Assembly: GCF_036785885.1 (NCBI RefSeq)
Contig: NC_092310.1
Location: 5,952,001-6,016,000, forward strand
DNA: 64,000 nucleotides
Source: Coffea arabica
Lineage: Eukaryota; Streptophyta; Magnoliopsida; Gentianales; Rubiaceae
Direction of reading: 5' to 3'
In this document: positions 24,385-36,049 of the stretch, in pieces
Layout: each line of letters opens with the position of its first letter
Numbering within the stretch: the first letter of the stretch is position 1
Notes under the pieces: model-generated
The model's database searches: none
The model's input: the letters and a program-made list of their open reading frames with translations, nothing else
What the model was told of the DNA's origin: nothing
Made by a program: the position numbers and the translations under genes

Positions 24385-25104
24385 CATTTTATAGCTAACT
24401 TGTGTAGGCAATGTAAATATCTTGCTAGCACTGTTGTGTGGATTGGTCCCCTGTTGACCTTGGTCCTTCATGTTTTGGAGATAACGTGGCCCATGATCTT
24501 TAAGTGTTTGCTATTTTGGTACTTTATTGAGAATAACATTGGCTATACTCCGCTAGTGTCGTCACCCAGTAACCGGGAGTCTTCACCACAAGTGTCGATT
24601 CTCGCCCCAAAAAGTGGCGATATCTATGAGTAAGTAGTCCTAGAGCTGTAAAAAGTTGAATAACTGGGCTCTTTCATCTAAAAATGTCAGAGTTCACGTC
24701 AAAAGACTTGAATGGCTTGGGACTAAGCATTATTTGTTCAATCAAAAAAAAGAGAAAAAAAATTTAAAAAAAAAGAAGAAAAAAGATCAGATGTGGAAAA
24801 TATGTAAGTCTATGATTATGTTGGCCCGCCGATCCTTGGTTCTCAATGTTGAGATTTTAGTTGCCAGTTGACTTAATTGCTGACTGTTGCTCGTTAATAT
24901 TTGGATTTCCTAGGCAAGTTAGCCATGAATTGGACGGGTCTACGAGCTTAGGAGCTAGCCGGGAGAGATATGACTTGACACTTAGCCACTAAATCTTGAT
25001 TTTGGTATAAGCACAGCTGGCAATAGATAATGTGAGAGCTAGCCATTGTTGAGTTGAGTTGTCCCCATGCTTGAGGGCAAGCATGATTCAGGTGTGGGGA
25101 GAAT
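24385..25104 (+). other. 3' non-coding part of element with polypurine tract
   Basis: Resumes the Athila sequence interrupted at 21355. It contains an A/G-rich run (about 24745-24790). Its right end, GGTGTGGGGAGAAT at 25091-25104, directly precedes the 3' LTR and is the likely polypurine tract for plus-strand priming. Confidence 0.7.
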
Positions 25105-26705
25105 TGATAGGGTATCATTTGTTAGTAATTTTATTATTAATTTTCCCTTTTATCCCTGTCAAATGTTGTGTTAATTGTCGATATCTGCTTATGTTTGGTA
25201 TATGGATTAATTTAAGGGAATGGAGCAGAAAACTACCAAAAAGGAGGGACTTTCTGGAGAAAATGGAGACTTCTAAAGGCTCCACAAACTGGGCCCGCAT
25301 GGTGCGAAGAAGGAGACAAATTTCCTTTTTGCTATCTGGACTTCCAATTCCCTTTTGGCTGATTAGGAGTCCTCCACACAAGCACTTCGGCAGAGGGCTC
25401 TAATCCTTGGGCCCTTGGATTGGAGCGGGACCACAAAGCTAGTGAAAGGCACTTAGTCATTTGGGCTCTTCAAAGAAAGAAACGTACAGAGACTTGAAAC
25501 AAGAAGTAATTCGGCAGGCTTGTTCCAAATTCGTGGGGACCACCGAAGATAGCATGAGACATTAGTCATTTGGCTTTAAAAGAGCAACAAACGTACAGGA
25601 GGATCTGATGATTAGCTCTGAGAATAGTTCTAGGATAGTTCAGTTTTTTTCTTTTCTTTTCCTTTTGTCAGGTACACGCCAACTGTTCGACAATATTCCC
25701 CAACGGGAAAAACATCCCTTATTTCTTGCTTTCTAGTGAAAAACTTGATGCCTTTGCAATCAATTAATTTGCGTGGAGATTTAATTATGTGGTGTGGCTA
25801 AGCTTTTCATCTAGTCAAGGGTCAACTCGACGGCACAGTCCCGAAAATCTGTGAGATCTAATTAGTTTTCACGCGTTTCTCAATTTATTAATATTTGCAC
25901 GTTGTCTACTTGAATTTTCATGGGATTATTTTATTAATTGGATGCCAAGGGCCCGATGTTCAATGTGATTTATTAATCTCGTGCCAATTTAGTCAATTAA
26001 ATCCGTAATTGTTTGATTGATTAATATTAGTAGCAACTGGTGTGTTTACACATTAGAAGAACGTGCAATCTAATTTAAATAACTCTCGTAGCGTGTTATT
26101 GATTAGAGCTAGGTTTTTCTAGTCATTAATGCAATTGGAAAATTAATTCCTTCGGTCATACCTAGGAATATTTTTTGGCTAGGGGTGATCAATGGTCGTA
26201 CTTTGGATATCAATAAATTAAGGAAAAATTGGTCGTTAGAGTTCATCGGCGACTATAACTAGCCTATTAATAAATTAAGTGAACCTCTCTTGCATCAATG
26301 ATCGGATAAATGGACTGTGTCTGAGTAGTTGTATCCTTGGCTAGAATTTATCTATTCTTGATTTAATTCCTGCTATATTCGTGCTAGTTAATTATTTATT
26401 TTTAGTTGAATTGTTTAATTATTTTTAATTTCATTCCGGTGAAATCCCCTTTACCAATTGGAATTTAAAAGAGATAAATATCCCCAGTCCCTGAGGAGAC
26501 GACCCTACTTGCCACTGTCTACTATTTAGTTGTCAACTAATTAATTCTGGTATATCAAATTAAGCAAACTCTTTGGGAACAGGGTGAATTAAGTAACTCA
26601 TTGCACACCTAGAGTCCCTGCTCCAGTACCTAGGGTTAGTTATTGACTGCTTTTAGTGATAGTTAGGTTCTATTTTTATTATTGCACAGGCTCGACAACC
26701 TGTCA
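25105..26705 (+). repeat. 3' LTR of plus-strand Athila-type element
   Basis: 1601 bp, begins TGATAGGGTATCATTTG and ends CCTGTCA; co-linear with the 5' LTR at 10259-11864. Confidence 0.93.
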
Positions 26706-27346
26706 CCCAAGTATTTTCTTAAGGGACAACCTCAGTTCCTCCTTCACAGTTAAATTCTGGGCCTCAAACAAAATAAAGATACTACGACACCCAATCTCAT
26801 CATTTGTACTATCCTTCAATCCATCCAAGTATCTAGAGACTAATTGATTCTCTGATTCTATCGCATTATTTCTAGATAACAACTATAAAAACTCTGAATT
26901 GTACTCAAGAATTGAACATTTACCTTGAATGCAATATTAAAACTATGAGAAAAGGTATTGTTCGTAATCAAGGGGAACATCTACTTTCAATTTGAATTCC
27001 TCGGCTTGATGATTTTGTTGAACCCTAGGGTTAAGGCTTCTTCCTATATTATCATCATCCAACGAACTCTTGTCATAGGTTTGATTCCTATGAGATAGGT
27101 ATATCTCGCGTTGATTTTGGTCACAGTCTCGAGCAATTCTCTCAACTCAATCACCATTATCATTGCGATTTTGGTTGTGTTGAATGTTCATCCTCTCCAT
27201 AAGGGCAATAAACATACCCTCCATTCGATCCATACAAGCATCCAAATCCACAACCCTGTTTCTCAAACCCTCAACTTCGTCATTAAGGTTACGATTATGA
27301 TCTCTATTGTCATTGGCCATCTCAGGAGAAACCTGCTCTAGTACCA
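26706..27346 (-). pseudogene. Older gypsy element: PBS and 5' gag (proximal half)
   Basis: The minus-strand gag opens at an ATG at 27320 (MANDNRDHNRNLNDEVEGL...) with a coiled-coil-like region of LxxxVxxLDxxMDRMEGMF type. The gag core follows (FKLKVDVPLDYEQ near 26990-26950; QLVSRYLDGLKD near 26840; VKEELRLSLKKILG ending at 26706), with frame breaks. A degenerate tRNA-iMet primer site (plus-strand GCTCTAGTACCA, 27335-27346) precedes it. The coding sequence stops exactly at the right edge of the Athila-type insertion and resumes at 10258. Confidence 0.75.
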
Positions 27347-27348
27347 AC

Positions 27349-27900
27349 TGATATGGAAGCGTAATCTTAAAGGAAAAGGTACACGAACAATTTTCTGATC
27401 CAAATTCAAGATTCAAAAGAACGAGAGAAAACTCTCTACTTTATTGGAATAACCAATAAAAAGTTTGATAAATGTGAATAGATGAATGAATAAGAAAAAC
27501 GTAGGGTTAGCCTATTTATAGGGTACAATATTGGTGAACCAAAAGAAAAGAAAAAATAAATCAAACGTGAAAATAACACGCAACTTTGGGCCATGTCAGG
27601 TCATATATCGGGCTCAATGATTGGCACCCATCTTAGTAAGTTTCTGCAGATTGAATAAAGACCAAAATATGTCGAGCCTTATGATGGGCCTTACGTTGCG
27701 GACCCTAATCGGCTAAACTTTGCTTTACACGTGACCCTTCTTCCTTGCGCAATGCATCCTAATTCAAAACGCGTCTTCAAGCCACTCCGCATCAGAATCT
27801 TTGTGGCTTTTCTCCATCTAGTACTGCACATTCTGTACTTCTTGCTCTAGATATTTGAAAAGCTCATAATACTTAACCAACGGCAATGGGCCGTCCCCCG
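27349..27900 (-). repeat. 5' LTR remnant of the older gypsy element
   Basis: It starts (plus coordinates) with TGATATGG directly beyond the primer site, as an LTR end should. It contains a minus-strand TATA box (CCCTATAAATAGG, near 27513-27525), consistent with the U3 promoter. The outer boundary near 27900 is a guess; no matching 3' LTR was found in the window. Confidence 0.45.
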
Positions 27901-28185
27901 TAGTTTTGGATCTAGTTCACTTCGAAAAAGGAAGTTCACCCTAGAAATTTTTACGATCAATAGAAACTGCTGAAGTAATCAACAAAAGAAAGTTCGCGTA
28001 GAAGAGTTTTGGAAACAAATAAATGAATTGATTCCAATCAAAAGCAAAACTGCAAAGAATTACAATCCCTTCCCCACCACGTACATGCATGAGCGGGGGG
28101 GAATTCTATATACTTGTATTCATACAAATAATTAAAATCTTCAAACAACAAGAACTTCAGTTGAATTGTTGAGGACTGATTAGGA
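27901..28185. other. Spacer / 3' UTR side of the patatin-like gene
   Basis: No coding signal. Bases nearest 28185 probably include the 3' untranslated region of the minus-strand lipase gene. Confidence 0.4.
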
Positions 28186-30380
28186 TCATTTCTGGCGCTT
28201 TGGCACATGCCCAGTAGGTGATCTCAGATCCCGAAGCCGCTTCTCCTTGGAGAGTGTGTCGGCCAGCCTGTGCAAAGATTAAACAAGCAAACTTGTAAGC
28301 ATATTTAGGTAAAACTCAAGAAATCTAGCGACTAAGAGCTGGTAATTAAGATAAGTGATGTTAAGAACAAGTGGGACTCGTCTCTTCCAATTTACATAAG
28401 AAAAATGTAATTTGTCATGAAAGTTTTAAACAATGAAGTATTTTCAATTTTTATGACCGAAAATTTCTGAGTGCCGCTCTTCTTTGATCAGTTCATTCTT
28501 AAATATTTCAACTGACTAAATGGAATGGTAAGAGCATTAACTTCGAAAAAATATATGTTAGACATATTCCAACAATATATACTTTTAAGTAAAAGAAAAT
28601 GGGCTTCAGTCGGTTTCCACCTTTTGAGAGCCTCCTCATTTGTGCCTTTATTCAGAGGCTCAAAAACACCAGTCTGCAAATTAATCCTAGAAACTGGCTT
28701 CTTCAACAAATTCTCCCCAACTTTGACAAGATTCTGTAGATTTTCCTCCGTTGCAACATCCACGGAAGCCAAGTCTCCTGTTAATGTGTCATCCTGCATC
28801 CGTGATGGACAAGAAAAGTCATTAAACAATAGAAGAAGACTGAAAACTAGCAGCAAAAGGTTTTCTCATTTTAATATACGTAAGCAGAAAAAGAAAACCA
28901 AAAGAGAGAGAGGGAGAAAAAGGAATGTAGGTACCTGAATTCGTAAATAATTTTCTTCAGACTGAAGTGTTTGAAAAATAGTAGAAAGGTGAAAGTCAAC
29001 CATATCGCTACTTGCATGAGAGAATACATCTACTAGCGGAGTTGAACCACCACTTGTGAGCCAACCCAGAATTCCCCATTTCGCTGCTTGCTCTGCATCA
29101 TACTTTCCTTCCTCTTTTGCTGTACCAGTTCCCAAGGATAGAACAATGAAACGACTATATTCCTGTGATCTAATCGAGAAGAAGTCGGAATTTCCTTGGC
29201 TAACCTCCTTAGTCACATGGTTCATTGCAACTAAAGCCTGAAATTTTATTTCATATTTACCTTAATCGTGAGAAAAAATGATTTTTTTTTTTTTTTGCTA
29301 AAATATACACAATCCAAGTTTCTCAAAGTAACACGACAAAGATGAGAAATTATACCGGATTGTTAGCAGCCACGCCACCATCGATAAGGTTAAATTCTTT
29401 GACGCGACCATCAGAATCTTCAGTTTCGAATTTATGGGCAGGAAGATAAGTGGGAGCAGCTGAAGTTCCTATGCATATATCTCTCAATAAGGCGTCTAGG
29501 CTTGGATGGTGCTTCAACTGAGCCATGCAAAACATCGGAATATGAGTTTCTTTTAGAAGGAAAAATAAAAAGGAACATGTAATACAATGATAAAAAACGA
29601 AAGGGTTTGATTGAGACGAACTGCATAGCTGGAAAAGATGGTGGGCTGGAGCAATTTGATGTCGAAAGTAGGGATGACAACATTAGTCAATGTTTGGTGC
29701 AACTTGGTCTCACCCAGCTTTTGCTTGAGCAGATTATGGAGATATTTGCCATCATATTTGGGTCCAGTCACGGCTTTAATTAGCTTTTCTGCTTGTCCCA
29801 GCATTAAGTGTCTGGTCATGAACATCAATCATGTTAGTTAATTGGCACTAGCGGGTCGATATACTACTAGCATATAGTAACTTAATTGTTTGGACAATGA
29901 AGATGGTATATAGTTAGGCTGATTACGTTTCTTGCGGGAAGATTTGAGGGCAATTGTCAAGGTAAAAGTCCTTGATCTCTTTGGCAGCAAATAGAGGCCG
30001 ATTCTTGTCATTTGGAGCGGCAAGCATTGCAGTCACAAGACCACCAGTGCTGGTGCCCGATATCACATCAAAGTAGTCAGCGAGTCTTGTATCTTCACCA
30101 TCCAATTTCTGCACCAAAGACAAATATCACATGAATTATTATGCCAAATAAGAGTACTCTATGCAATTTAACGCATGCATGCGAAACTCACAAATCGGGT
30201 TTATTCTCTTCATGAATGATTGGAAAGGAAAATTGATGCTTGACAAACCTGAAGCTCAGACTCTAAAAATCCAAGGATTACTCCAGGGATAATTCCTCTG
30301 ATCCCTCCGCCATCAATGCTTAAGATGGTGATGCTATTTCCATAGGTTGGTGGCTGTAGAAATGATCCGGGGCTTTCCAT
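28186..30380 (-). CDS. PLP2-like: Patatin-like phospholipase / lipid acyl hydrolase, seven exons, 407 aa
   Basis: Exons (minus): 30380-30249, 30108-29927, 29811-29622, 29517-29356, 29237-28935, 28793-28621 and 28267-28186. Every intron has GT-AG ends and the spliced frame is continuous, ending in a stop at 28188-28186. The product would hydrolyse acyl ester bonds of membrane glycerolipids with a Ser-Asp dyad. The oxyanion motif DGGGIRG is at residues 23-29. The nucleophile elbow GTSTG is at 62-66 with Ser64, and the catalytic Asp lies in DGG at 214-216. The sequence [11 protein letters not shown] is typical of plant patatin-like proteins. Length equals that of the Arabidopsis PLP2/PLA2A group. 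There is no evident N-terminal signal peptide, which fits a cytosolic, stress- or defence-related enzyme (known of the family). Start choice: ATG at 30380; an in-frame upstream ATG at 30407 is less likely. The exact third exon start is the least certain junction. Confidence 0.92.
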
Positions 30381-30552
30381 AACAGATTGTAATAAGGCTA
30401 AATACAATCAAAAGGCAGATGCTTATAAAGATGAAGAGTTAAAGTCGTAAAATACAGCCTTTAGTGTTTCAGATGTATAATAACAAAGATACTGAGAAGG
30501 CGATGAAAACCCTTTTGAAACTTTGTGTACTAAGATGATGACGAACTTAGGG

Positions 30553-30560
30553 TATTTATA
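30553..30560 (-). promoter_or_regulatory. TATA box of the patatin-like gene
   Basis: Minus strand TATAAATA lies 173 bases upstream of the chosen ATG. It would place transcription start about 140 bases before the ATG. Confidence 0.6.
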
Positions 30561-30702
30561 GTGTTTCAGAAGTATCTGGCGCGAATATTGTTATCTTCTT
30601 TTGTTGACAGAACCTCCTGTATACGTTTGACCTGAAAGATTTAATCAATTATTGTATGACTGTGCCGTAGCCCTGTACGCAAAAGAAAAGTTCAAAATCC
30701 TA

Positions 30703-30796
30703 CCCATGCACGGAAGTTTTCCGGATGAATGTTAGCTTTGAGAAAAGAACCCATGCACGGAAGTTTTCCGGATGAATGTTAGCTTTGAGAAAAGAA
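30703..30796. repeat. Exact 47-bp tandem duplication upstream of the patatin-like gene
   Basis: Units at 30703-30749 and 30750-30796 begin CCCATGCACGGAAGTTTTCC and end GAGAAAAGAA. They read as identical, so the duplication is young. It lies about 150-240 bases upstream of the TATA box, in the promoter. Confidence 0.9.
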
Positions 30797-32356
30797 AATA
30801 GTAACTAAAGAGGATTGTAAGTTTTTTAACGGAGTTTATTGAAACTTGAAAGTTGATTCTTGGCTTTCTATTGGCACTCTCTCTACTTATTGTTAAAAAA
30901 GATAGAGACGCCCACGTTTAGGATAAAGCATACTTATTAATTAATTAAGCCATAAACCAGTGACAGGGCTTAGAAAAACTTTTTTTTAAAGGCACTGATC
31001 TACTAGTCTTAAGTTCTACAGACTAACAAAACTTCTTTTGGTCAAAAAAGGTCTCCACTAGATCAAGTTGTCCGATCAGAATATTTGTGTATAATTTTCC
31101 CACGAAACACGATTTTATCAAGACTTGCTGTTTTCAAATTTCAAAGGCTCAGGCTGTTTCCCTGAGCCTGCCTGCATTGAAAAGTTACAGCATGTTTGGC
31201 ATGGTTAACGTTTATTAAATGCCCATAAGAGTTAACGAACCAAATTATCCCATGAGGGCGGAAACTTCAAAGGGAAAAAAAAAATTGGCTACAGGACAAT
31301 GATCCGTGGCCTTCCGATCCAGTAATTCTTCTGTTCTGATAGCTACATTAATTAGCAGAATTTGTGAATATTTTTTTTGCCTACCATAAAATGGTAGAAA
31401 TTAATGAACTTTCTGATTTGAAACTCAATAACATTCCTTCAAAACAAAAACAAAAAAAAAAAAAACTCAATAACATTTTTACCATCTTAAAACGAGTCTT
31501 GTTTTCTCATCTTAAAGCGAGATTTAGAAATTTGCCATTTCTATGTGTTCTTTCTCCCTTGCGAATAGCCTCTGCGTCCGTCTTTTAGCTTTAAGAAGAA
31601 GTAGTAGCCTCCATTGTGCTTTGTATGGCATAGTCAGAGTCTCGTTTGATTAATAGAAAATTTCCCTTTGCCTCAATATCGTTTTTTTCTTAATTTTTTC
31701 TGTGAATTTTATGTATTTATCAATTTGGGTCCTTCAATTTCTCTCTAGCGACTAACGAATGTTTTTGTACTTCAACAATCACAACAATGATAGGGATTGA
31801 CCTCTTATTAGTTATGTGGTCTAAGCCTAATATGAGGGATTGGCCTCTTATTAGTTTTGGAGAATAATGAGTTAAAGGATTTCTGACTCAATTTACACTT
31901 GATTTCGAAATTTCATCTCCATACAACGCTGCCAACGATTTAGAGAACATTTCCAAGAAAATGCTGGCTTGAGTTTGAATATGAAACTTTCGAACTCATA
32001 AATTTCACCAGTAAACAACCGAAGCTAATTGCAGGCCCTCATATAATATTTAATCAAATATATATCACAAACAATGGACACAGAAACAAGCCACAAGGCT
32101 TGTTGTTGAAACCAAGAAAAGACGAGTAACAACCCGAGGCCAGAAACGTAACTGCAAAGACGGGAAACAGAAGACGAAACTTCGGTGGCTTTTTATTTAT
32201 TAACCATCTGAATGTTGTCACACTTATATCAATGAACCAAGAAAGGGTCATTGAATGATAAAATCCTGTAAGGATTAGTTACGTAATTGGGAACATAATT
32301 GAATAAAAATAACACAAGTAGTTTCCTAAATAGATAAGGATTAAAGTAATTTTTGT
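30797..32356. other. Intergenic spacer
   Basis: No coding region or recognised repeat boundary seen. Mostly AT-rich, with poly-A runs near 31280 and 31445. Confidence 0.5.
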
Positions 32357-32361
32357 TTTTA
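32357..32361. repeat. Target-site duplication (left), TTTTA
   Basis: Identical to 40355-40359. Confidence 0.85.
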
Positions 32362-35349
32362 TGTGAGAACCCGTATTGCCTAATATTTTTTCTAGGGTTT
32401 ATTTCCCCTTAATTGCATGTTTTCTGCATTTTCTGGCTTAGAAATATTTTCTTAGTGGATTTTATGAGCAATTATTGTTTTAAGATGATTTTTCTAGTAT
32501 TGGAGAATTTTTAGAAAATTAAGAGTAAATAGTGGACGTGGGACCCACTAGTGCGAAAAGTTCGGAAAAATTCGGCCAATAAGGTTAAGTTTCGGATACT
32601 GTGTAAAATTTATCGGGTGTTAAGTGATAAGTAGAGTGTGTGAATTGATTGATGTGAGAGAGAAAAGAAAGATAGGAAGGCATTTAATGAGATGCCACAT
32701 GTCACCTTCTCATTGGTTATGACTTAAGAAACACTATTCACCTTTTGACAAATTTTTTGACTTTTGACCCAATTAGTTAATATCTCCAAAAATTCACAAA
32801 AAATTCCTCATTTTTCTTTCTCTTTGGCCGGCCATCTCAAGCTCCACAAGGGAGAAAGTTCATCAAATTTCAAGCTTCTATCTCACTCAATCTTCCATAA
32901 ACAAAAGCTTAGACTAGATTTCACTCCATAAAATCCTATCTTCTAGTGCTAGTAAGGGTTGTAGTGAAGTTGTTTTGAAGAGCAAAGGTGTCTACAATCT
33001 CTCTTTCCCTTGTTTCTTGGTAAGTGATGCTACAACCTCTCCCCTATACCTAATGATGGTTATATTATGCTTAATGGTGGCATGAGTGAAGGAATATATG
33101 ATTTGTTTCTTGATTTGGCTTGTTTTGGAGAAGTTTTTATTTTATTGGGAATTTTTCTGGTTTAATATGATCTTGGTGTTGGGGGCTGGTATGATGAATT
33201 GTAATGGTTGGAAATGACTCTAGTGAGTGTGAATTGTGGTTAAATGTAATCAATTTTGAATTTGGTGTGAAAAATGGAAAGTTAGGGTTCATAAAATCCC
33301 AATTCTGTCCGGTTTAAGATCACTGGGTTAGAGGCCGAACTAGACTTTGATCAAAACATGAAAGTTGTAGGTATTGATGTGTTTGAGGTGCCTGTAAAAT
33401 TTCAGGTCATTTGGATGAGTGTAGAGTGAGTTATACCGTTTTTACTGTAGCTGTTCTGTTTTGATCAGAATGCGAAAACTGCGATAGTAATTGGCCCTTT
33501 TGACTGGAATTGGTTTGTATTTTGAAGTTGGTGTCTTCTGATGAAATGTAGATGAATGTCTTAGATAACATATGCCTTTGGAATTTCGGAATTTGGACTT
33601 GTATGGACTGAGTTATACCGATTACAGTTTTATTGGTTTTACAAACCTGTTTTGGTGATTCTGGGTTAGTATTTTGCATATTTGACCTAGTTGTGTTAGG
33701 AACTGGATTGAGTGACCTTCTACATTGTTGTAGCCCTGTTTCTTGGCTTCGAAACGGTGGGTCTTACACCCCTATCCGATAATTGTAGTGAGAGTTGTAC
33801 CATTACCGCATTATGACGTCAAAACCGGTTTTCCTATGAAGGCTTAAGTTCAAGCCCTTTCTTAATTTCTGGTTTGCTATTATGCTTGTACATGGTTATA
33901 AAACCCTATTGGGGTTGTGATTGGCATTGTTTTATGGCTCGGTATTGAGTCTCATAGTACTTGCTTACGTGTTCTAGGGCGTGACGGTGGTTCACGACAT
34001 TCCCCTGACGGAAGTGCATGACATAGCACTTAATTGCTTAGTGAGTATACTACTCACTTACTTGTTATAATATGGCTTTGCTCTATGTGTATTTGATGCC
34101 TTGAACGCTTAATTGGTTATTGGAAGTGATTGAGGTGAGGGTGTACTTGACCGCCCTCACCCCTTGTGATTTCATTCATGACTGCTTACTGTTATACTGA
34201 AATACTGCACTGGCTATATGAGTTATTGAATTGCAATCTTGGAAAACTGATTTGGTGTTGTTTGGACGATGTCCAACGACCTCATTGTATTACTGAGCTC
34301 AACCCCGTTTGGTGGTCATTTGGATCGAGCCGGCAAGGGCTTGGTCGTGATAAGTGACATACCACGGGGACTGCACTGAGGAACCTTGTAGTAATGAGAC
34401 TCTTGGTTCCGGTATACTCGAGTATTACCAAAAGCTACTGAATTGGAGTGCGGGCCCGGTTGGGGTATGTTTGGTGGAAGGAATGGAGTGAAGTGAGATC
34501 TACGGTCGGGTATTCTTAAACATTGACGGAGGGTCAATGAGATTGGATCAAGAACGTAAGCGTGGAAACGGGCTCTTGAGAGCCATCCGTATCCTTTTAC
34601 CGACTTGTTTACTTCTTAAGTGTGTACTTGAAATGAAAGATTATGCTTATGTGATCTTTACTGCTTATGTGGTAGTAACTCACTGGGTTTTAGCTCATCC
34701 CGTTCCATTTGTTTTCCTTACAGGGATATAATTACTTTTGGGACTAATTTGGATTGTCGATTGCCAAGTTGAGCTAGTGTAAATGGCTTTTGTTTAGCTT
34801 GTTGAATGAAACCCTATTGTGTATTGGGTTCATTTTCTTTGATTGGCAAATCGAGTATGTATATTCATGATAAATGGTTTTTGGCATGCCACTATGGTTG
34901 TAAAAGTTGAATTTCAATGTATATATATGTTTGGTTGATGATTGTATGGATTTCGGATTTAGACGCATTTCAAACGGAGAAGGAAAAAAAATTGGCGGGA
35001 ATGAACAGGACCGAATCCGGTCAGGAATCCGGCCAGAAACTGGCCGGATTGCCGGCCGGATTGGGAAGGATTTTGGAAAAATTTTGGTTTGCTCTCGGCC
35101 TTGTATCCGGCCGAGAATCCGGCCGGAAATCCGGCCAGATTCCGGCCGGATTCTGACGTGTCTGTTACTGTTCATCTTCGGCTTTGATTTTCGTTTTTTT
35201 TTATTTTTGCGATTTTGACTTGTTTGCGCGCTTCGGTATGTTCCGGAACGTAATAGATCGACGTAAACTGATCCGTAGTCCTGGCGAGAGCTGGGCAGGC
35301 AGTCTGCTAACCTCTTTGGTTCGCCTTAGGGGAAAGTGGGGCTGTTACA
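32362..35349 (+). repeat. 5' LTR of the TR-GAG element
   Basis: 2988 bp; starts TGTGAGAACCCGTATTG and ends GGGGCTGTTACA. No coding content. A cluster rich in TCCGGCC motifs lies near the 3' end. Confidence 0.95.
35018..35155 (+). repeat. CCGG-rich motif cluster in the LTR
   Basis: About ten copies of TCCGGCC/GGCCGGA-like heptamers, arranged in both orientations within 140 bases. The same cluster is in the 3' LTR at about 40017-40160 with two base changes. Confidence 0.8.
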
Positions 35350-35351
35350 AG

Positions 35352-35364
35352 TGGTATCAGAGCC
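35352..35364 (+). other. Primer-binding site (tRNA-iMet)
   Basis: TGGTATCAGAGCC begins two bases after the LTR and complements the initiator tRNA-Met 3' end. Confidence 0.9.
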
Positions 35365-36049
35365 ACGTCGCGTGGTCTCTGCGCGAAGTGAGACTGGGTC
35401 AAGTGGTGTTGTGGTCCTAATTTCATGAATATGTCTAAGTGCTCGTTTGAGCATAAGTTATGAACCGGGCATGTGATAAGTGTATGAATCATTATTATGG
35501 GACTCGAGGAAGCTAGGTATGTATGTCGGGTAGGAATCTTTAACAAGGATGGTTTACTCTTGGGACCGGCCGGCTCGAGATGTGAATTATCTTAAATGAG
35601 ATTCTTGCGCCCGGATACGAAAGATATGAAGGCCTAGGTTAGAAAGGATTTGGTGAACTAGAAAGGCAATTCTATGGAACTTCGTGTGGTTTGTTCGGGT
35701 GGTTAAGCGTGATCGACCTTGATTAAGATATAAATATTTGGACGAAACCCTAGAAGGGGGAAAAGCTTTTCGTGAGTTCTTTTGCACTTGTGACCTAGTT
35801 GTTCATAGTATTTGTTGAGGACCCTATTGTTTCATGCAACGACTTCATATGTACTTGACTGACTGTTCCGTATGATTGCTTAACCTGGTTATGTGATCTA
35901 TGTATACGTGTTATGTGTTTAAATGCTTTTCGCAGTAAATGTTTGAGTTGCTTATTCTTGTTTCATTGTTCCTGTCTGGTGTTACGGAAAGGAGGGTTAG
36001 GTGCCCTTTAACAGTATATTTATTTGGTGACCTAGATTGACTTAGATTG
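35365..36049 (+). other. Untranslated leader of the TR-GAG element
   Basis: 685 bases between primer site and gag. No frame resembling a known protein. Confidence 0.6.

Larger units (their letters stand above)
10259..26705 (+). mobile_element. Athila-type Ty3/gypsy LTR retrotransposon, full-length but decayed
   Basis: Boundaries are clear: LTRs of 1606 and 1601 bp begin TGATAGGGTATCATTTG and end CCTGTCA, flanked by TCCAA (10254-10258) and CCCAA (26706-26710), a 5-bp target duplication with one mismatch. Internal order: tRNA-Asp PBS, gag, protease, RT, RNase H, integrase, long spacer, env-like region, polypurine tract. Removing the 3.03-kb solo LTR nested at 21356-24384 leaves about 13.4 kb, a normal Athila size. 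The LTR pair differs at several percent of positions by eye, so insertion is not recent. It interrupts an older minus-strand gypsy gag gene. Confidence 0.92.

Noticed and set aside
27111-27341. Plus-strand frame of 76 codons
   Set aside because: Antisense shadow of the minus-strand gypsy gag start.
29923-30123. Considered reading the patatin exons as separate short genes
   Set aside because: GT-AG junctions join all seven pieces in one frame with the expected order of catalytic motifs.
34537-35218. Open frames of 60-130 codons on both strands inside the 5' LTR, repeated in the 3' LTR (39543-40464)
   Set aside because: They are present because the LTR is duplicated; the Gly/Arg/Ile repetition comes from CCGG motifs. 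No known protein.
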